From: Ardenticatenales bacterium
Lineage (GTDB): Bacteria > Chloroflexota > Anaerolineae > Ardenticatenales > Ardenticatenaceae
DNA: 64,000 nucleotides
NCBI GenBank assembly: GCA_020634795.1
Contig: JACKAZ010000006.1
Location: 202,077-266,076 of the forward strand
Reading direction: 5' to 3'
The first letter of the stretch is position 1. Every line of letters starts with the position of its first letter. Positions 8,860 through 17,380 of the stretch are shown in pieces. Made by a program: the position numbers and the translations under genes. The notes under the pieces were generated by a model that was not told where the DNA came from, made no database searches, and saw only the letters and a program-made list of their open reading frames with translations.

Positions 8860-10830
8860 ATGACTACTCTTGATTCATGGCTGATCGAGCTGGCAGACAT
8901 TGATAATGATTTGGCGCTGCTTACGGCGCTCTTCGATTGGCTGCGGCCCGATGACGCCAGCCAAGTCGCTGCTGTTCAGGCCAAGGTGCAACAGTTGACC
9001 ACGGCACTGGCCGCGCAGCCAGCGCTGGCAGCACAGATACGTGGCCGCGTGCGTGCTTTGCTGGTCAACCTGCGCTTCCTGCCGCTCTACAGCGGAACCG
9101 GTATCCTGCCCCGACGCAACTTCGCCAGTGAGCTTTGGCATCGGATCTATAACTATATTCTACCGAAGCCGTCGATCATCTTCAGTGCCAAGAATCTGCT
9201 GCAAGCGATCTTCCACCAGCGAACGGATTACCTCTGGGTGAACGGTCTGCCGGACGAAAGCTGGCTGCAGCTCTACCACTTACTCGTGGCCGAAGCGGGG
9301 GACAGAAGCGTAGAGATCCACCTGTGGGGCGAAATCCTCTACGCGCTCGAAATGCTGTCGATCTGGTTGGCGGCGGAAGAGATGGACGAAGAACTGTTAC
9401 GGCTCGATCCGTCGATCGCTGAATTCGATTCGAGCTTCATCGCGCAAGAGCGGGAGATCAGCGGGGTCGTTGCCGCTCTTCGCGGCCACCTACACGGCGA
9501 TGGCCCCCTCTCCCGCGATGCGGATGCGGCCCATGCGCGGGTCATGTTGCAGCAGTGCGCCGATCAACTCAAACGCTTTGGCCAGTTCGCCCTCAATAAG
9601 GGCAGTGATCTCAATCTTACCTATCTGCTCGAACGGCTTGAGCAAACCCTGGCGCGGATTCAATCCCTGCTCGATATCGTGACGGCAGAGGATAGCGCGA
9701 CCCTCTGCCAGCGCGGCTTGGCCCTGTTCCGGCAACTGGTCGCCCAGCAACGGGCCGAACGTAGCGTCAAGAGTCTGATCCGGCAGACGAGCTACCTCTT
9801 CGCCAAGAGCATCACCAACCACGCCAGCCGAACGGGCGAACATTACGTCACCGAGAACAGTCGTGAGTATCTCACGATGTTGAAGCACGGCTTGGGCGGC
9901 GGTGTGTTCATCGCGATCATGGCGCTGATCAAGATCTGGATCACGTCCCTAGGGCTATCGATGGGCTGGACGACGCTCTGGGTGAGTTTGAACTATGGCC
10001 TAGGCTTCGTGATCATCCATCTCTTTCACTTTACGGTGGCCACCAAACAGCCCGCGATGACGGCCTCTTACATCGCCGAACAGTTGGAACATGCCCGCCA
10101 CGGCATGGCCGACAGCAGCGATTTGGCCCATTTGTTGGTGCAGGTCTGGCGGTCGCAGTTCGCGGCCATTTTGGGCAACGTCGCGGCGGCGCTGCCGGTG
10201 GCCCTGCTGCTGGGCTTTGCGTTCGATGGGCTGACGGGCAACGGCGTGATGAGCACGGGCAAGGCGGCGAGCCTGATGCAAGAACAAAACGCCTTCAGCA
10301 GCTTGGCGCTCTTTTACGCCGCCATCGCGGGTCTCTGGCTTTTCGTCTCGGGGCTGGTGGCGGGCTACTACGACAATCGCGCACTTTACCGCGATCTGCC
10401 CGCCCGCCTCCGCCAACACCCCCTGCTGCAGCGACTGATGTCCCAACCGATGCGCGACCGCTTCGCCACCTATATCGGCGAGCATTATGGGGCGCTCCAC
10501 GGTAACTTCTTCTTCGGCGTCATGTTGGGCGTGACGGCCTACGTCGGCTATCTGCTCAACCTCCCGTTAGACATCCGCCACGTGGCCTTCTCCGTCTCCA
10601 ACGTCGGCTTCTCTTCAACCGTCCTCTTTCCTCAACTGTGGGTGTTCGTGGAATTTATCCTTTTTGCACTGCTGATCGGCGTCGTCAATCTGACGGTCAG
10701 CTTCTGGCTCGCGCTTAACGTGGCGCTGCGGGCACGGCGCATCCGTATGGGAAGCGCACGGGCCTTGGCCGATGCCTTCTGGCAAGAAGTGCGCCAACGT
10801 CCCCGCGATCTTTTCCTGCCGCCGGATTGA
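8860..10830 (+). CDS. COG4389-type multi-pass membrane protein (often named site-specific recombinase)
   Basis: A 656-residue protein with a cytoplasmic helical N-terminal half (LYSGTGILPRRNFASELWHRI, LPDESWLQLYHLL). From about residue 345 it has several membrane helices (VFIAIMALIKIWITSLGL, FAAILGNVAAALPVALLLGF, LWVFVEFILFALLIGVVNLTV). This layout matches the family that includes Neisseria Gcr, annotated as a site-specific recombinase. No recombinase catalytic motif is visible and the protein looks like an integral membrane protein, so that name should be treated with caution. The start at 8860 follows a weak purine-rich stretch. Confidence 0.7.
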   Translation: MTTLDSWLIELADIDNDLALLTALFDWLRPDDASQVAAVQAKVQQLTTALAAQPALAAQIRGRVRALLVNLRFLPLYSGTGILPRRNFASELWHRIYNYILPKPSIIFSAKNLLQAIFHQRTDYLWVNGLPDESWLQLYHLLVAEAGDRSVEIHLWGEILYALEMLSIWLAAEEMDEELLRLDPSIAEFDSSFIAQEREISGVVAALRGHLHGDGPLSRDADAAHARVMLQQCADQLKRFGQFALNKGSDLNLTYLLERLEQTLARIQSLLDIVTAEDSATLCQRGLALFRQLVAQQRAERSVKSLIRQTSYLFAKSITNHASRTGEHYVTENSREYLTMLKHGLGGGVFIAIMALIKIWITSLGLSMGWTTLWVSLNYGLGFVIIHLFHFTVATKQPAMTASYIAEQLEHARHGMADSSDLAHLLVQVWRSQFAAILGNVAAALPVALLLGFAFDGLTGNGVMSTGKAASLMQEQNAFSSLALFYAAIAGLWLFVSGLVAGYYDNRALYRDLPARLRQHPLLQRLMSQPMRDRFATYIGEHYGALHGNFFFGVMLGVTAYVGYLLNLPLDIRHVAFSVSNVGFSSTVLFPQLWVFVEFILFALLIGVVNLTVSFWLALNVALRARRIRMGSARALADAFWQEVRQRPRDLFLPPD

Positions 10831-11241
10831 GGAGGGTGAATGGCGGTTTGTCTCTGAACGTCTGTCGCTTCGATCTCGGATGGGGTTCGGACGCTCTACG
10901 AGTGGCGACTGGCGAACGGCGCATGGGGATGGTGGGCCGTGTTTCGACCCACTGCTTTTGCGGATAGCGCGGTCGATGGGATGGGTGTGGGGGGATCGAG
11001 AATCGGATTACATCGCAACCTCATTGATAAGCCCATGAGGTTGCAACGCCCCACACCCATACACCCCCACATTCATTCCCCCGCCAAACACTCTCATTCC
11101 CTCTCAACTCGCGGGAAAGGGGGCAAAAGTCGGTACAAATCGCTCTCTGATCGTGCTATGATGTGGGCCTTGTGCCATTTATCACAAACAGAGTACGGCC
11201 ATCCGTCATGGGGCGGCATGGTTCGTTCAGAGAGGATTGCT
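10831..11241. other. Intergenic region, 411 bp, upstream of the ABC/prenyltransferase operon
   Basis: No gene is supported. A -10-like TATGAT lies at 11157-11162, an 18-bp palindrome at 11170-11187, and AGAGGA just before the start at 11242. No TPP or FMN riboswitch core was seen, although the downstream receptor belongs to a family that often carries thiamine-precursor or riboflavin-type ligands. Confidence 0.5.
11157..11187 (+). promoter_or_regulatory. Promoter -10 with Rex/CRP-like operator
   Basis: TATGAT (11157-11162) is followed seven bases later by TTGTGCCATTTATCACAA (11170-11187). The palindrome has the TTGTG...TCACAA frame of Rex sites and the TGTGN-N6-TCACA frame of CRP/FNR-family sites. 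It sits at the predicted transcription start, a position that normally means repression. The -35 box is weak. Confidence 0.5.
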
Positions 11242-12339
11242 ATGAACCGTCAACGATTTTTTGCTTTGCTGCTGACCTTGCTGCTCGTGGTGGGCTGCAA
11301 CGCCACCGCCACGAACAACGCAGACGAGCCAGCGCCCGACAGCGCAACCCCCACGGTCGGCGATGAGAGTACCTCGGAAGAGACGCCGGCCGACAGCGAG
11401 TTGACCGCGGTCCGCGTGGGAATCGTCCCTGTGACGATCTATGCGCCCTTCTACATTGCGCTCGACAAGGGGTATTTCGCCGAAGAGGGCCTTGATGTTG
11501 AACTGGTGCCGGTCGAGGGCGGTACCGAGAATGTCGTTCAGCTTGCCGCAGGCAACTTCGAGTTTGCGGGCGGCGGGGTCGGTGCCGGACTGTGGAACGC
11601 TGCCGAACGGGGCGTCGAGTTCGAAATCATCGCGCCGCTGCACACCGAACGACCGCCGCTGACCAGCCCCTTCGTCGTCAGCAAAGCCCGTTACGAAAGC
11701 GGCGAGTTGACGAGCATGAGCGACCTTGCGGGGCTGACCGTATCCACCAACGCCAAGGGCGCAGCGACCGAATATTGGCTTTACAAAGCGCTGGAACAGG
11801 GGGGGCTTGGCTTCGAGGATGTGACCGTGACCGGCGTTGGCTTCCGCGAGGTGGCGGCGGCGCTCGAAAGCGGTACGCTCGATGGCGCGATCTTGGGCGA
11901 GCCGCTGGTGACGCTGGCCGAGCAAGAGGGCTTGGTGGCGCGGCTGAGCGAAGATTTCATCGACGACTTCACCTCCACCGTGGTTTACGTCAACAAGGAA
12001 TGGGCCGCGGCCAACCCGACGCTGGTCGAAGGCTTCGTCCGCGCCTATCTGCGCGGTGCCCGCGACCTGAACGGCGACGCCTGGTTCGACGAAGCGAATC
12101 TGGCGATCATCGAGGCCAACACCGGCGTCCCCGCCGCCATCGTCGCCAACGCCAACCGCTCCTACCACGACCCCAACGGCGATGTGCCGGTCGAAGATAT
12201 CGCCATTCTGCAGGAATTCTTCAAATCCCAAGGCGAATTGAGCTATGACGAGCTGCTCGATATCGCGCCTTATGTCAACACCAGCTACGCCGAAGCGGCG
12301 GTCGAATCGCTCGGTGGCCGCGTGGCGTGGGAAAAATAA
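11242..12339 (+). CDS. ABC importer substrate-binding lipoprotein, NMT1/THI5-like
   Basis: A 365-residue lipoprotein. The signal is FFALLLTLLLVVGCNAT (lipobox VVGC), followed by an acidic linker and an NMT1/THI5-like periplasmic-binding fold (VRVGIVPVTIYAPFYIALDKGYFAEEGLDVELV, then GGTENVVQLAAGNFEFAGGG). The family binds thiamine precursors, riboflavin, sulfonates, taurine and related small aromatic or sulfur compounds. It is the first gene of an operon with the ATPase and permease below, so it is their receptor. The ligand is unknown. The start follows AGAGGATTGCT. Confidence 0.88.
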   Translation: MNRQRFFALLLTLLLVVGCNATATNNADEPAPDSATPTVGDESTSEETPADSELTAVRVGIVPVTIYAPFYIALDKGYFAEEGLDVELVPVEGGTENVVQLAAGNFEFAGGGVGAGLWNAAERGVEFEIIAPLHTERPPLTSPFVVSKARYESGELTSMSDLAGLTVSTNAKGAATEYWLYKALEQGGLGFEDVTVTGVGFREVAAALESGTLDGAILGEPLVTLAEQEGLVARLSEDFIDDFTSTVVYVNKEWAAANPTLVEGFVRAYLRGARDLNGDAWFDEANLAIIEANTGVPAAIVANANRSYHDPNGDVPVEDIAILQEFFKSQGELSYDELLDIAPYVNTSYAEAAVESLGGRVAWEK

Positions 12340-12347
12340 TTATAGCG

Positions 12348-12413
12348 AATGGAGAATGGAAAATGGCCACATTGCCTTTCCATTGCATTGGCAATGATTT
12401 TCCATTCTCCATT
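12348..12413 (+). repeat. Long hairpin between receptor and VOC genes
   Basis: Perfect 17-base arms (12348-12364 and 12397-12413, AATGGAGAATGGAAAAT on the left) enclose a second inverted repeat ATTGCC/GGCAAT. There is no T-run after it, so it is not a simple terminator. It starts nine bases after the receptor stop codon and could protect the receptor mRNA 3' end. Confidence 0.75.
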
Positions 12414-12437
12414 CTCCATGAGAACCGAGCAACATTT

Positions 12438-13163
12438 ATGACAACAATTCACGTATCCTTCACCCTGCCCAGCGGCCAGCGCTTCGCGGGCGCGGTGCCA
12501 GCCCATGATGTGGTCCATTTGGCGTTGGACAGGCTGTTGCCCGACGAAATACGGGCGGGCCATCATCTGCGCCTCTTCAAGGGGGATGATCTGATCTTCC
12601 CCGACATGTTCCTGCAGGAGATCGTCGACCATTATGGGGATGCCGACTTCGCCCTGGAGGCGATTCCGCTCGATCTGTCGACCGAGCGCCCCTTCACCAA
12701 CTTCGGCGTCGATCACCTGGCGGTGGCGTTGGAGGACCGTGACGCGGCCCGTCGCTTCTTCAGCGAGGGGCTGGGGATGCACATCGCCCGTGACGACGAG
12801 CATATCACGGTGGTGACCACGGGCAATACGGCGCTCTTCCTCTTCGATTTCGACCCGGATGCTCCGCTGGCACCGCCCGCGCCCAGTCGCATCCACCACC
12901 TCGGCCTCGTGGTCGACGACCTGGAAGCGGCCGCGGCCCACTTACATCGTCAGTTTCCCGACTTTCTGGGTCACGGCACCCTGCTGGAACGGGCGGAGCG
13001 GCTCAGCCTCTACGGCCATGTGCAATTTGGGTCGATTTCCTTTATGATACAGCTCAGCCAAATCAAGGCGCCCTATCGCGGTCTGACCACCGAGCCGGCC
13101 CGCCAAGCCGCCGACGAACTCTACGACTACGCCAGCCGCGACTACGGCATCCGACTCGGATAG
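12438..13163 (+). CDS. VOC (glyoxalase/dioxygenase fold) domain protein
   Basis: A 241-residue protein. Residues 1 to about 80 form an unrecognised domain. Residues 90-210 are a vicinal-oxygen-chelate domain: FGVDHLAVALEDRDAARRFFSEGLGMHIARDDEH, then a second module IHHLGLVVDDLEAAAAHL. VOC proteins use paired beta-alpha-beta-beta-beta modules to hold a metal or ligand; the activity here is not identifiable. It lies inside the ABC operon between the receptor and the ATPase, so it may act on or bind the imported compound. The ATG at 12438 was chosen because the upstream part of the frame is the hairpin repeat. Confidence 0.8.
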   Translation: MTTIHVSFTLPSGQRFAGAVPAHDVVHLALDRLLPDEIRAGHHLRLFKGDDLIFPDMFLQEIVDHYGDADFALEAIPLDLSTERPFTNFGVDHLAVALEDRDAARRFFSEGLGMHIARDDEHITVVTTGNTALFLFDFDPDAPLAPPAPSRIHHLGLVVDDLEAAAAHLHRQFPDFLGHGTLLERAERLSLYGHVQFGSISFMIQLSQIKAPYRGLTTEPARQAADELYDYASRDYGIRLG

Positions 13164-13301
13164 AGATAGAGAAATCAGTGTAGGAGCGTTGCCTCATCGT
13201 GGTAGCTCTCTATCTCTATCTCCCTTCTCTATCTGTCAGCCAGGACCAGACAACCCAGCTTCCTTTTCATCCGCCCACCGCAACCCCGAAAGGCCCCACT
13301 C

Positions 13302-13487
13302 ATGCCCGACCAACCACGCCGACCGAACATCATCATCATGGGCATCGCGATTCTGGTGGCAGCGCTGGTGCCACGTCTGTTGGGGCTGGATGAAAGCTTC
13401 TTCGAGCGAATGGCCTACGGGCTTTTCTTCGGCCTGCTGGCAATCTGGATCATGAACTTTCTCTATGATCGGATCAGCCGCGGCTGA
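13302..13487 (+). CDS. Small membrane protein of the ABC operon
   Basis: A 61-residue protein with two hydrophobic stretches (IIIMGIAILVAALVPRLLGL and MAYGLFFGLLAIWIMNFLY) that would form a helical hairpin in the membrane. Its stop overlaps the ATPase start in a TGATG arrangement, so the two are translationally coupled. No family is recognised. Its place in the operon suggests an accessory subunit of the importer, but this is inference. Confidence 0.65.
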   Translation: MPDQPRRPNIIIMGIAILVAALVPRLLGLDESFFERMAYGLFFGLLAIWIMNFLYDRISRG

Positions 13488-14278
13488 TGAGCATTATCGC
13501 GGCCGAGGGGCTGACGAAGCAGTTCGTGGGGCCAGAAGGCGGACAGATCGATGCGCTCGGCCCGCTCGACCTGTCGGTGACCGAGGGCGAATTTGTCTGC
13601 ATCGTGGGGCCAAGCGGCTGTGGCAAGAGCACCTTTCTGCGGCTGGTGGCGGGGCTGGAGCAGGCGAGCGGCGGGTCGTTGCAGCTCGACCGTTCGGCGG
13701 CGGGCGACCGCCCCTTCGAGAGCATGGTCTTTCAGGGCGATTCGACCTTCCCGTGGATGACGGTCTTCGACAATGTGGGGTACGGATTGCAGGTGCGCGG
13801 CGCGTCGGAGCGGCGCATCAATCGGACGGTGGAGGCGATGTTGCAACTGGTGGGGCTGAACGCCTTTGCCGAGGCCTACCCTTTCCAGCTTTCGGGCGGC
13901 ATGCGACAGCGGGTGGCGCTGGCCCGCGCTCTGGCCAACGACCCCGCCGTGCTGTTGATGGACGAGCCATTCGGCGCACTCGACGCGCAGAACCGCATCC
14001 TGCTGCAAGAGGAGTTGCTCCGCATCTGGGATGATACGGACAAGACGGTGCTCTTCGTCACCCATTCCATCGACGAAGCGCTGCTGCTGGCCGACCGGGT
14101 GCTGCTGATGAGTGCCGCGCCCGGGCGGATTCTGGCCGAATTTCACGTGCCCTTCGAGCGGCCCCGCCAGCTCTTCGAGCTGAAACGGGAGCGCCAATTT
14201 GGCGAGATGGCCCACACGATTTGGCAACTGCTGCGCGACGAGGTCAATGCGGCGCGGGCGCAGCGTGAGGTGGGCTGA
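13487..14278 (+). CDS. ABC importer ATP-binding protein (SsuB/TauB/ThiZ-like)
   Basis: A 263-residue nucleotide-binding subunit. Walker A is GPSGCGKST near residue 45, the signature is LSGGMRQRVALARAL, Walker B is VLLMDEPFGALDAQ, and the H-loop is FVTHSIDEAL. This is the nitrate/sulfonate/taurine-type subgroup that pairs with NMT1/THI5 receptors. It is coupled to the preceding small membrane gene by a one-base overlap and is three bases from the permease gene. It hydrolyses ATP to drive import. Confidence 0.94.
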   Translation: MSIIAAEGLTKQFVGPEGGQIDALGPLDLSVTEGEFVCIVGPSGCGKSTFLRLVAGLEQASGGSLQLDRSAAGDRPFESMVFQGDSTFPWMTVFDNVGYGLQVRGASERRINRTVEAMLQLVGLNAFAEAYPFQLSGGMRQRVALARALANDPAVLLMDEPFGALDAQNRILLQEELLRIWDDTDKTVLFVTHSIDEALLLADRVLLMSAAPGRILAEFHVPFERPRQLFELKRERQFGEMAHTIWQLLRDEVNAARAQREVG

Positions 14279-14281
14279 GCG

Positions 14282-15955
14282 ATGCGCGACCGCTTGCTGC
14301 AACTGATCTCCCCCCTGCTGCTTTTCTTGGCGTGGGAGCTGTTGGTGCGGACGGGGCTGCTGGACGTGCGCTTCTTCCCGCCACCGAGTGAGATCGCCGT
14401 ACGGGGTTGGGAACTGCTGCAAGACGGTACATTGGCCGCTGAAACAATGCTGACCGTGCGCCGCATGGCGATCGGCTTCCTGATGGCGGCCGTTCCGGCG
14501 CTCCTGATCGGCGTGCTGATGGGCGTCAGTCGCACCGCGCGGCTGCTCTTCGCACCGCTGGTGGCGGCGCTCTATCCGGTACCGAAGATCGCGCTCGTGC
14601 CAATGGTCGTCATTCTCTTCGGGCTGGGCGAAACGTCAAAATATGCCATCGTCTTTATTTCGGTCTTCTTCTTGGTGGCATTGAACACCACGGCGGGGGT
14701 CATGGCGGTTGATCGCCGCTACTTCGACATCGCAAAAAACAATGGGGCCACAGGGTGGGACATCGTGCGCACCATTGCCATCCCCGGCGCCATGCCCAGC
14801 ATCCTCAACGGCATCAACCTCGGTCTTGGCTTCGCCCTGACCGTGATCGTGGGCACGGAGCTGCTGCTGCCACAGGGCGGCCTCGGTGCGCTGATCTGGC
14901 GCAGCTACCAGATCTACGACATCGCGACCATCTTCGCGGTGATCGTGGTGGTGGGGCTAATCGGCTGGCTGCTGAATACGCTGGTGCTGCAACTGGAAAC
15001 TCAGCTTATTCCGTGGCGGGCCGTCGAAGAAAAGCGGCTGCGCCGTCGCGACGAACCACGCATCCGGCGCGGGTTCCGCATCTGGTGGATGGCGACCCGC
15101 CCCTTCAGCTTCACGGCCAGTATCACCCCCGTCACCCTCGGCGCGGTCTACGCCGCCTACGAAGGCGCCTGGAACTGGTGGCTCTTCGCCATCACGCTAA
15201 TCGGCTCGGTGGCGATTCAGGCCGGGACGAATCTAATCAACGATTATTACGATTTCCGCAAAGGGACCGATGGCCCCGAATCGCTGGGGCCCAATCGTCC
15301 GCTCAAAGAGGGGTTGATCAGTGAGCGACAGGTGCTGGTGGCGGGACTGCTCTGCTTTGCCTTCGGCTCCACGCTCGGCCTTTATTTGGTGGCAACACGG
15401 GGTCTCTTCATCCTCTGGCTGGGGCTGTTCAGCGTGCTGGCGGGTTGGTTTTACACTGCGGGCCCGGCGGCCTTCGCCTACATTGGCCTCGGTGAAATTG
15501 TCGTGTTCCTTTTCATGGGGCCAGTGATGGTGCTTGGCAGCTACTTCGTCATGACACAGCAGATCGCCTTGGGACCGATCTTGCTCTCGCTGCCGGTTGG
15601 ACTGCTGGTCGCGGCGATCCTGCATGCCAACAACATGCGCGACCTGGAGACGGATCAGGTGAAGGGCAAACGCACGCTGGCCAACCTGCTGGGAAGACGG
15701 GCCAGCCGTTGGGAATATACGATCTTGGTCGGGGGCGCTTTCCTGTTGCTGCTGCTCTTGCCACTGCTGGGGGTGGGGCCGTGGTGGCTGCTGCTGGCGC
15801 TGCTGACGCTGCCTGCCGCCCGTCGGCTGCTCGATCGTGCTTGGCACGAAGAAGCGCCGCAAGCGCTCAACCCCCTCGTGCGCGGCAGTGCCACGCTCCA
15901 CGAACGCTTTGGCTGGCTGATGATCGTGGGGCTGTTAGTGGGGATTGTCCTGTAG
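14282..15955 (+). CDS. Fusion: ABC importer permease + MenA-type UbiA prenyltransferase
   Basis: A 557-residue fusion. Residues 1 to about 245 are an SsuC/TauC-like permease, with the ATPase-docking loop FDIAKNNGATGWDIVRTIAIP. A basic linker (EEKRLRRRDEPRIRR) follows. From about residue 265 to the end it is a UbiA-family prenyltransferase closest in pattern to MenA, starting WWMATRPFSFTASITPVTLG. Both Asp motifs are intact: N320-D321-x2-D324 with D330, and D454-LET-D458 followed by GKRTLANLLG. MenA attaches a prenyl chain to 1,4-dihydroxy-2-naphthoate to make demethylmenaquinone. No stop or frame break separates the halves. The fusion implies the imported ligand or its product is prenylated at the membrane, which is inference. 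Confidence 0.88.
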   Translation: MRDRLLQLISPLLLFLAWELLVRTGLLDVRFFPPPSEIAVRGWELLQDGTLAAETMLTVRRMAIGFLMAAVPALLIGVLMGVSRTARLLFAPLVAALYPVPKIALVPMVVILFGLGETSKYAIVFISVFFLVALNTTAGVMAVDRRYFDIAKNNGATGWDIVRTIAIPGAMPSILNGINLGLGFALTVIVGTELLLPQGGLGALIWRSYQIYDIATIFAVIVVVGLIGWLLNTLVLQLETQLIPWRAVEEKRLRRRDEPRIRRGFRIWWMATRPFSFTASITPVTLGAVYAAYEGAWNWWLFAITLIGSVAIQAGTNLINDYYDFRKGTDGPESLGPNRPLKEGLISERQVLVAGLLCFAFGSTLGLYLVATRGLFILWLGLFSVLAGWFYTAGPAAFAYIGLGEIVVFLFMGPVMVLGSYFVMTQQIALGPILLSLPVGLLVAAILHANNMRDLETDQVKGKRTLANLLGRRASRWEYTILVGGAFLLLLLLPLLGVGPWWLLLALLTLPAARRLLDRAWHEEAPQALNPLVRGSATLHERFGWLMIVGLLVGIVL

Positions 15956-16070
15956 GGCAACGCGGACGAACCCATAGTTGTAGCTGCGCTCACCGCGAAT
16001 CGGAACGTCGCCTCATTTTGATTAGGCAGGTCGGGTTCGAAAGGTAGAGTCGACAGCGTGGCGCCGTTCT

Positions 16071-16727
16071 TCATGGGGTGGGTGTCGCCAAGTCAAAGGG
16101 CCAGAGCGCACTGAGATAGACGACATAGGGCCGCTCCTCATCGAAGCTCAGGGAGATATCTACCAAGAGCGTGGGGCCACCTTCCTCCAATTGGCGCTGT
16201 GCGAAGCCACCGAGACGGGTGGGGTTGCGCGGATCTTCGAGCGCCTCTTGATACCATTGGTCAAAATTGCGGCGCGATAGACCGTACGCTTCCGCCAAAT
16301 CCAGCACGTAGGCATAGGTCTCGTCCACCGTCAGCGGCTCGGTCGTCATCTTGACCAAGATGTCGCCTAATCGCTCGACGCCCTTACTAAGGGCGACCCC
16401 ATCACGCGAGACTGCCACCTGTGGGCTATCGATCGGCCCGACGCGGATGCCATCCGGCAGTAGCAGCTCGATGTTGGCATCAATGAAGTAGATCGAGCGG
16501 TTGCCGATCCAGCACTCTTCCGGGTAGTCGATCTGGTCGGTCGAGCGCGTCTCGGAAAAGTCCCAGCGCAGGCTCTGGTTGTCTTTGTTACACACAGCTT
16601 CTGCGCGCTCTGCGGTAGGGGTGGGGGTTGGTACAGCGGCCATGCGGCAGGCCAAGAGCGCGACCGTCAGCAAGGCCGCTGCCCCATGGACAACAAATCG
16701 CTTGCGCATCAGAGAACTGCACCTCAT
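16071..16727 (-). CDS. Tandem lipoprotein copy 3 (probable immunity protein)
   Basis: A 218-residue lipoprotein, third in transcription order of three near-identical tandem genes. It has a signal with lipobox LLAC, a Pro/Thr linker (VPTPTPTAERAEAV), then an unrecognised domain (CNKDNQSLRWDFSETRSTDQ to the DLATPTP end). Its ATG overlaps the stop of the preceding copy. It differs from the other copies at a few positions (GPIDSPQ, YAYVLDLAE, RQLEEGG). The position after a WXG100 effector gene suggests a surface-anchored immunity factor, which is inference. Confidence 0.75.
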   Translation of the reverse strand: MRCSSLMRKRFVVHGAAALLTVALLACRMAAVPTPTPTAERAEAVCNKDNQSLRWDFSETRSTDQIDYPEECWIGNRSIYFIDANIELLLPDGIRVGPIDSPQVAVSRDGVALSKGVERLGDILVKMTTEPLTVDETYAYVLDLAEAYGLSRRNFDQWYQEALEDPRNPTRLGGFAQRQLEEGGPTLLVDISLSFDEERPYVVYLSALWPFDLATPTP

Positions 16728-17380
16728 GGGGTGGGGGTCGCCAAGTCGAAGGGCCAGAGCGCACTGAGATAGACGACATAGGGCCGCTCCTCATCGAAGC
16801 TCAGGGAGATATCTACCAAGAGCGTGGGGCCACCTTCCACCAATTGGCGCTGTGCGAAGCCACCGAGACGGGTGGGGTTGCGCGGATCTTCGAGCGCCTC
16901 TTGATACCATTGGTCAAAATTGCGGCGCGACAGACCGTACGCTTCCGCCAATTCCAGCGCGTAGGCATAGGTCTCGTCCACCGTCAGCGGCTCGGTCGTC
17001 ATCTCGACCAAGATGTCGCCTAATCGCTCGACGCCCTTATTGAGAGCTAACCCATCGCGCTCGACCGCCACCTGTGGGCTGTCGAGCGGGCCGACGCGGA
17101 TGCCATCTGGCAGTAGCAACTCGATGTTGGCATCAATGAAGAAAATCGACCGATTGCCGATCCAGCACTCTTCCGGGTAGTCGATCTGGTCGGTCGAGCG
17201 CGTCTCGGAAAAGTCCCAGCGCAGGGTCTGGTTGTCTTTGTTACACACAGCTTCTGCGCGCTCTGCGGTAGGGGTGGGGGTCGGCGCAACAGCCATACGG
17301 CAGGCCAAGAGTGCGACCATCAGCAAGGCCGCTGCCCCATAGACAACAATTCGCTTGCGCATCAGAGAACTGCACCTCAT
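16724..17380 (-). CDS. Tandem lipoprotein copy 2 (probable immunity protein)
   Basis: A 218-residue lipoprotein, the middle of the three copies, overlapping both neighbours by four bases (ATGA). Its signal peptide is nearly identical to copy 3. Private differences include IFFIDAN, VERDGLALNKG and DILVEM. The near identity over 650 bases shows recent duplication or ongoing gene conversion. Function is unknown; see copy 1 for context. Confidence 0.75.
   Translation of the reverse strand: MRCSSLMRKRIVVYGAAALLMVALLACRMAVAPTPTPTAERAEAVCNKDNQTLRWDFSETRSTDQIDYPEECWIGNRSIFFIDANIELLLPDGIRVGPLDSPQVAVERDGLALNKGVERLGDILVEMTTEPLTVDETYAYALELAEAYGLSRRNFDQWYQEALEDPRNPTRLGGFAQRQLVEGGPTLLVDISLSFDEERPYVVYLSALWPFDLATPTP

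Noticed and set aside
8860..10830. Phage-type integrase or recombinase
   Set aside because: No tyrosine or serine recombinase catalytic residues in context, no att-like repeats nearby, and several membrane helices.
10831..11241. TPP or FMN riboswitch before the NMT1/THI5-like receptor
   Set aside because: The conserved core sequences of neither riboswitch class were found in this region.
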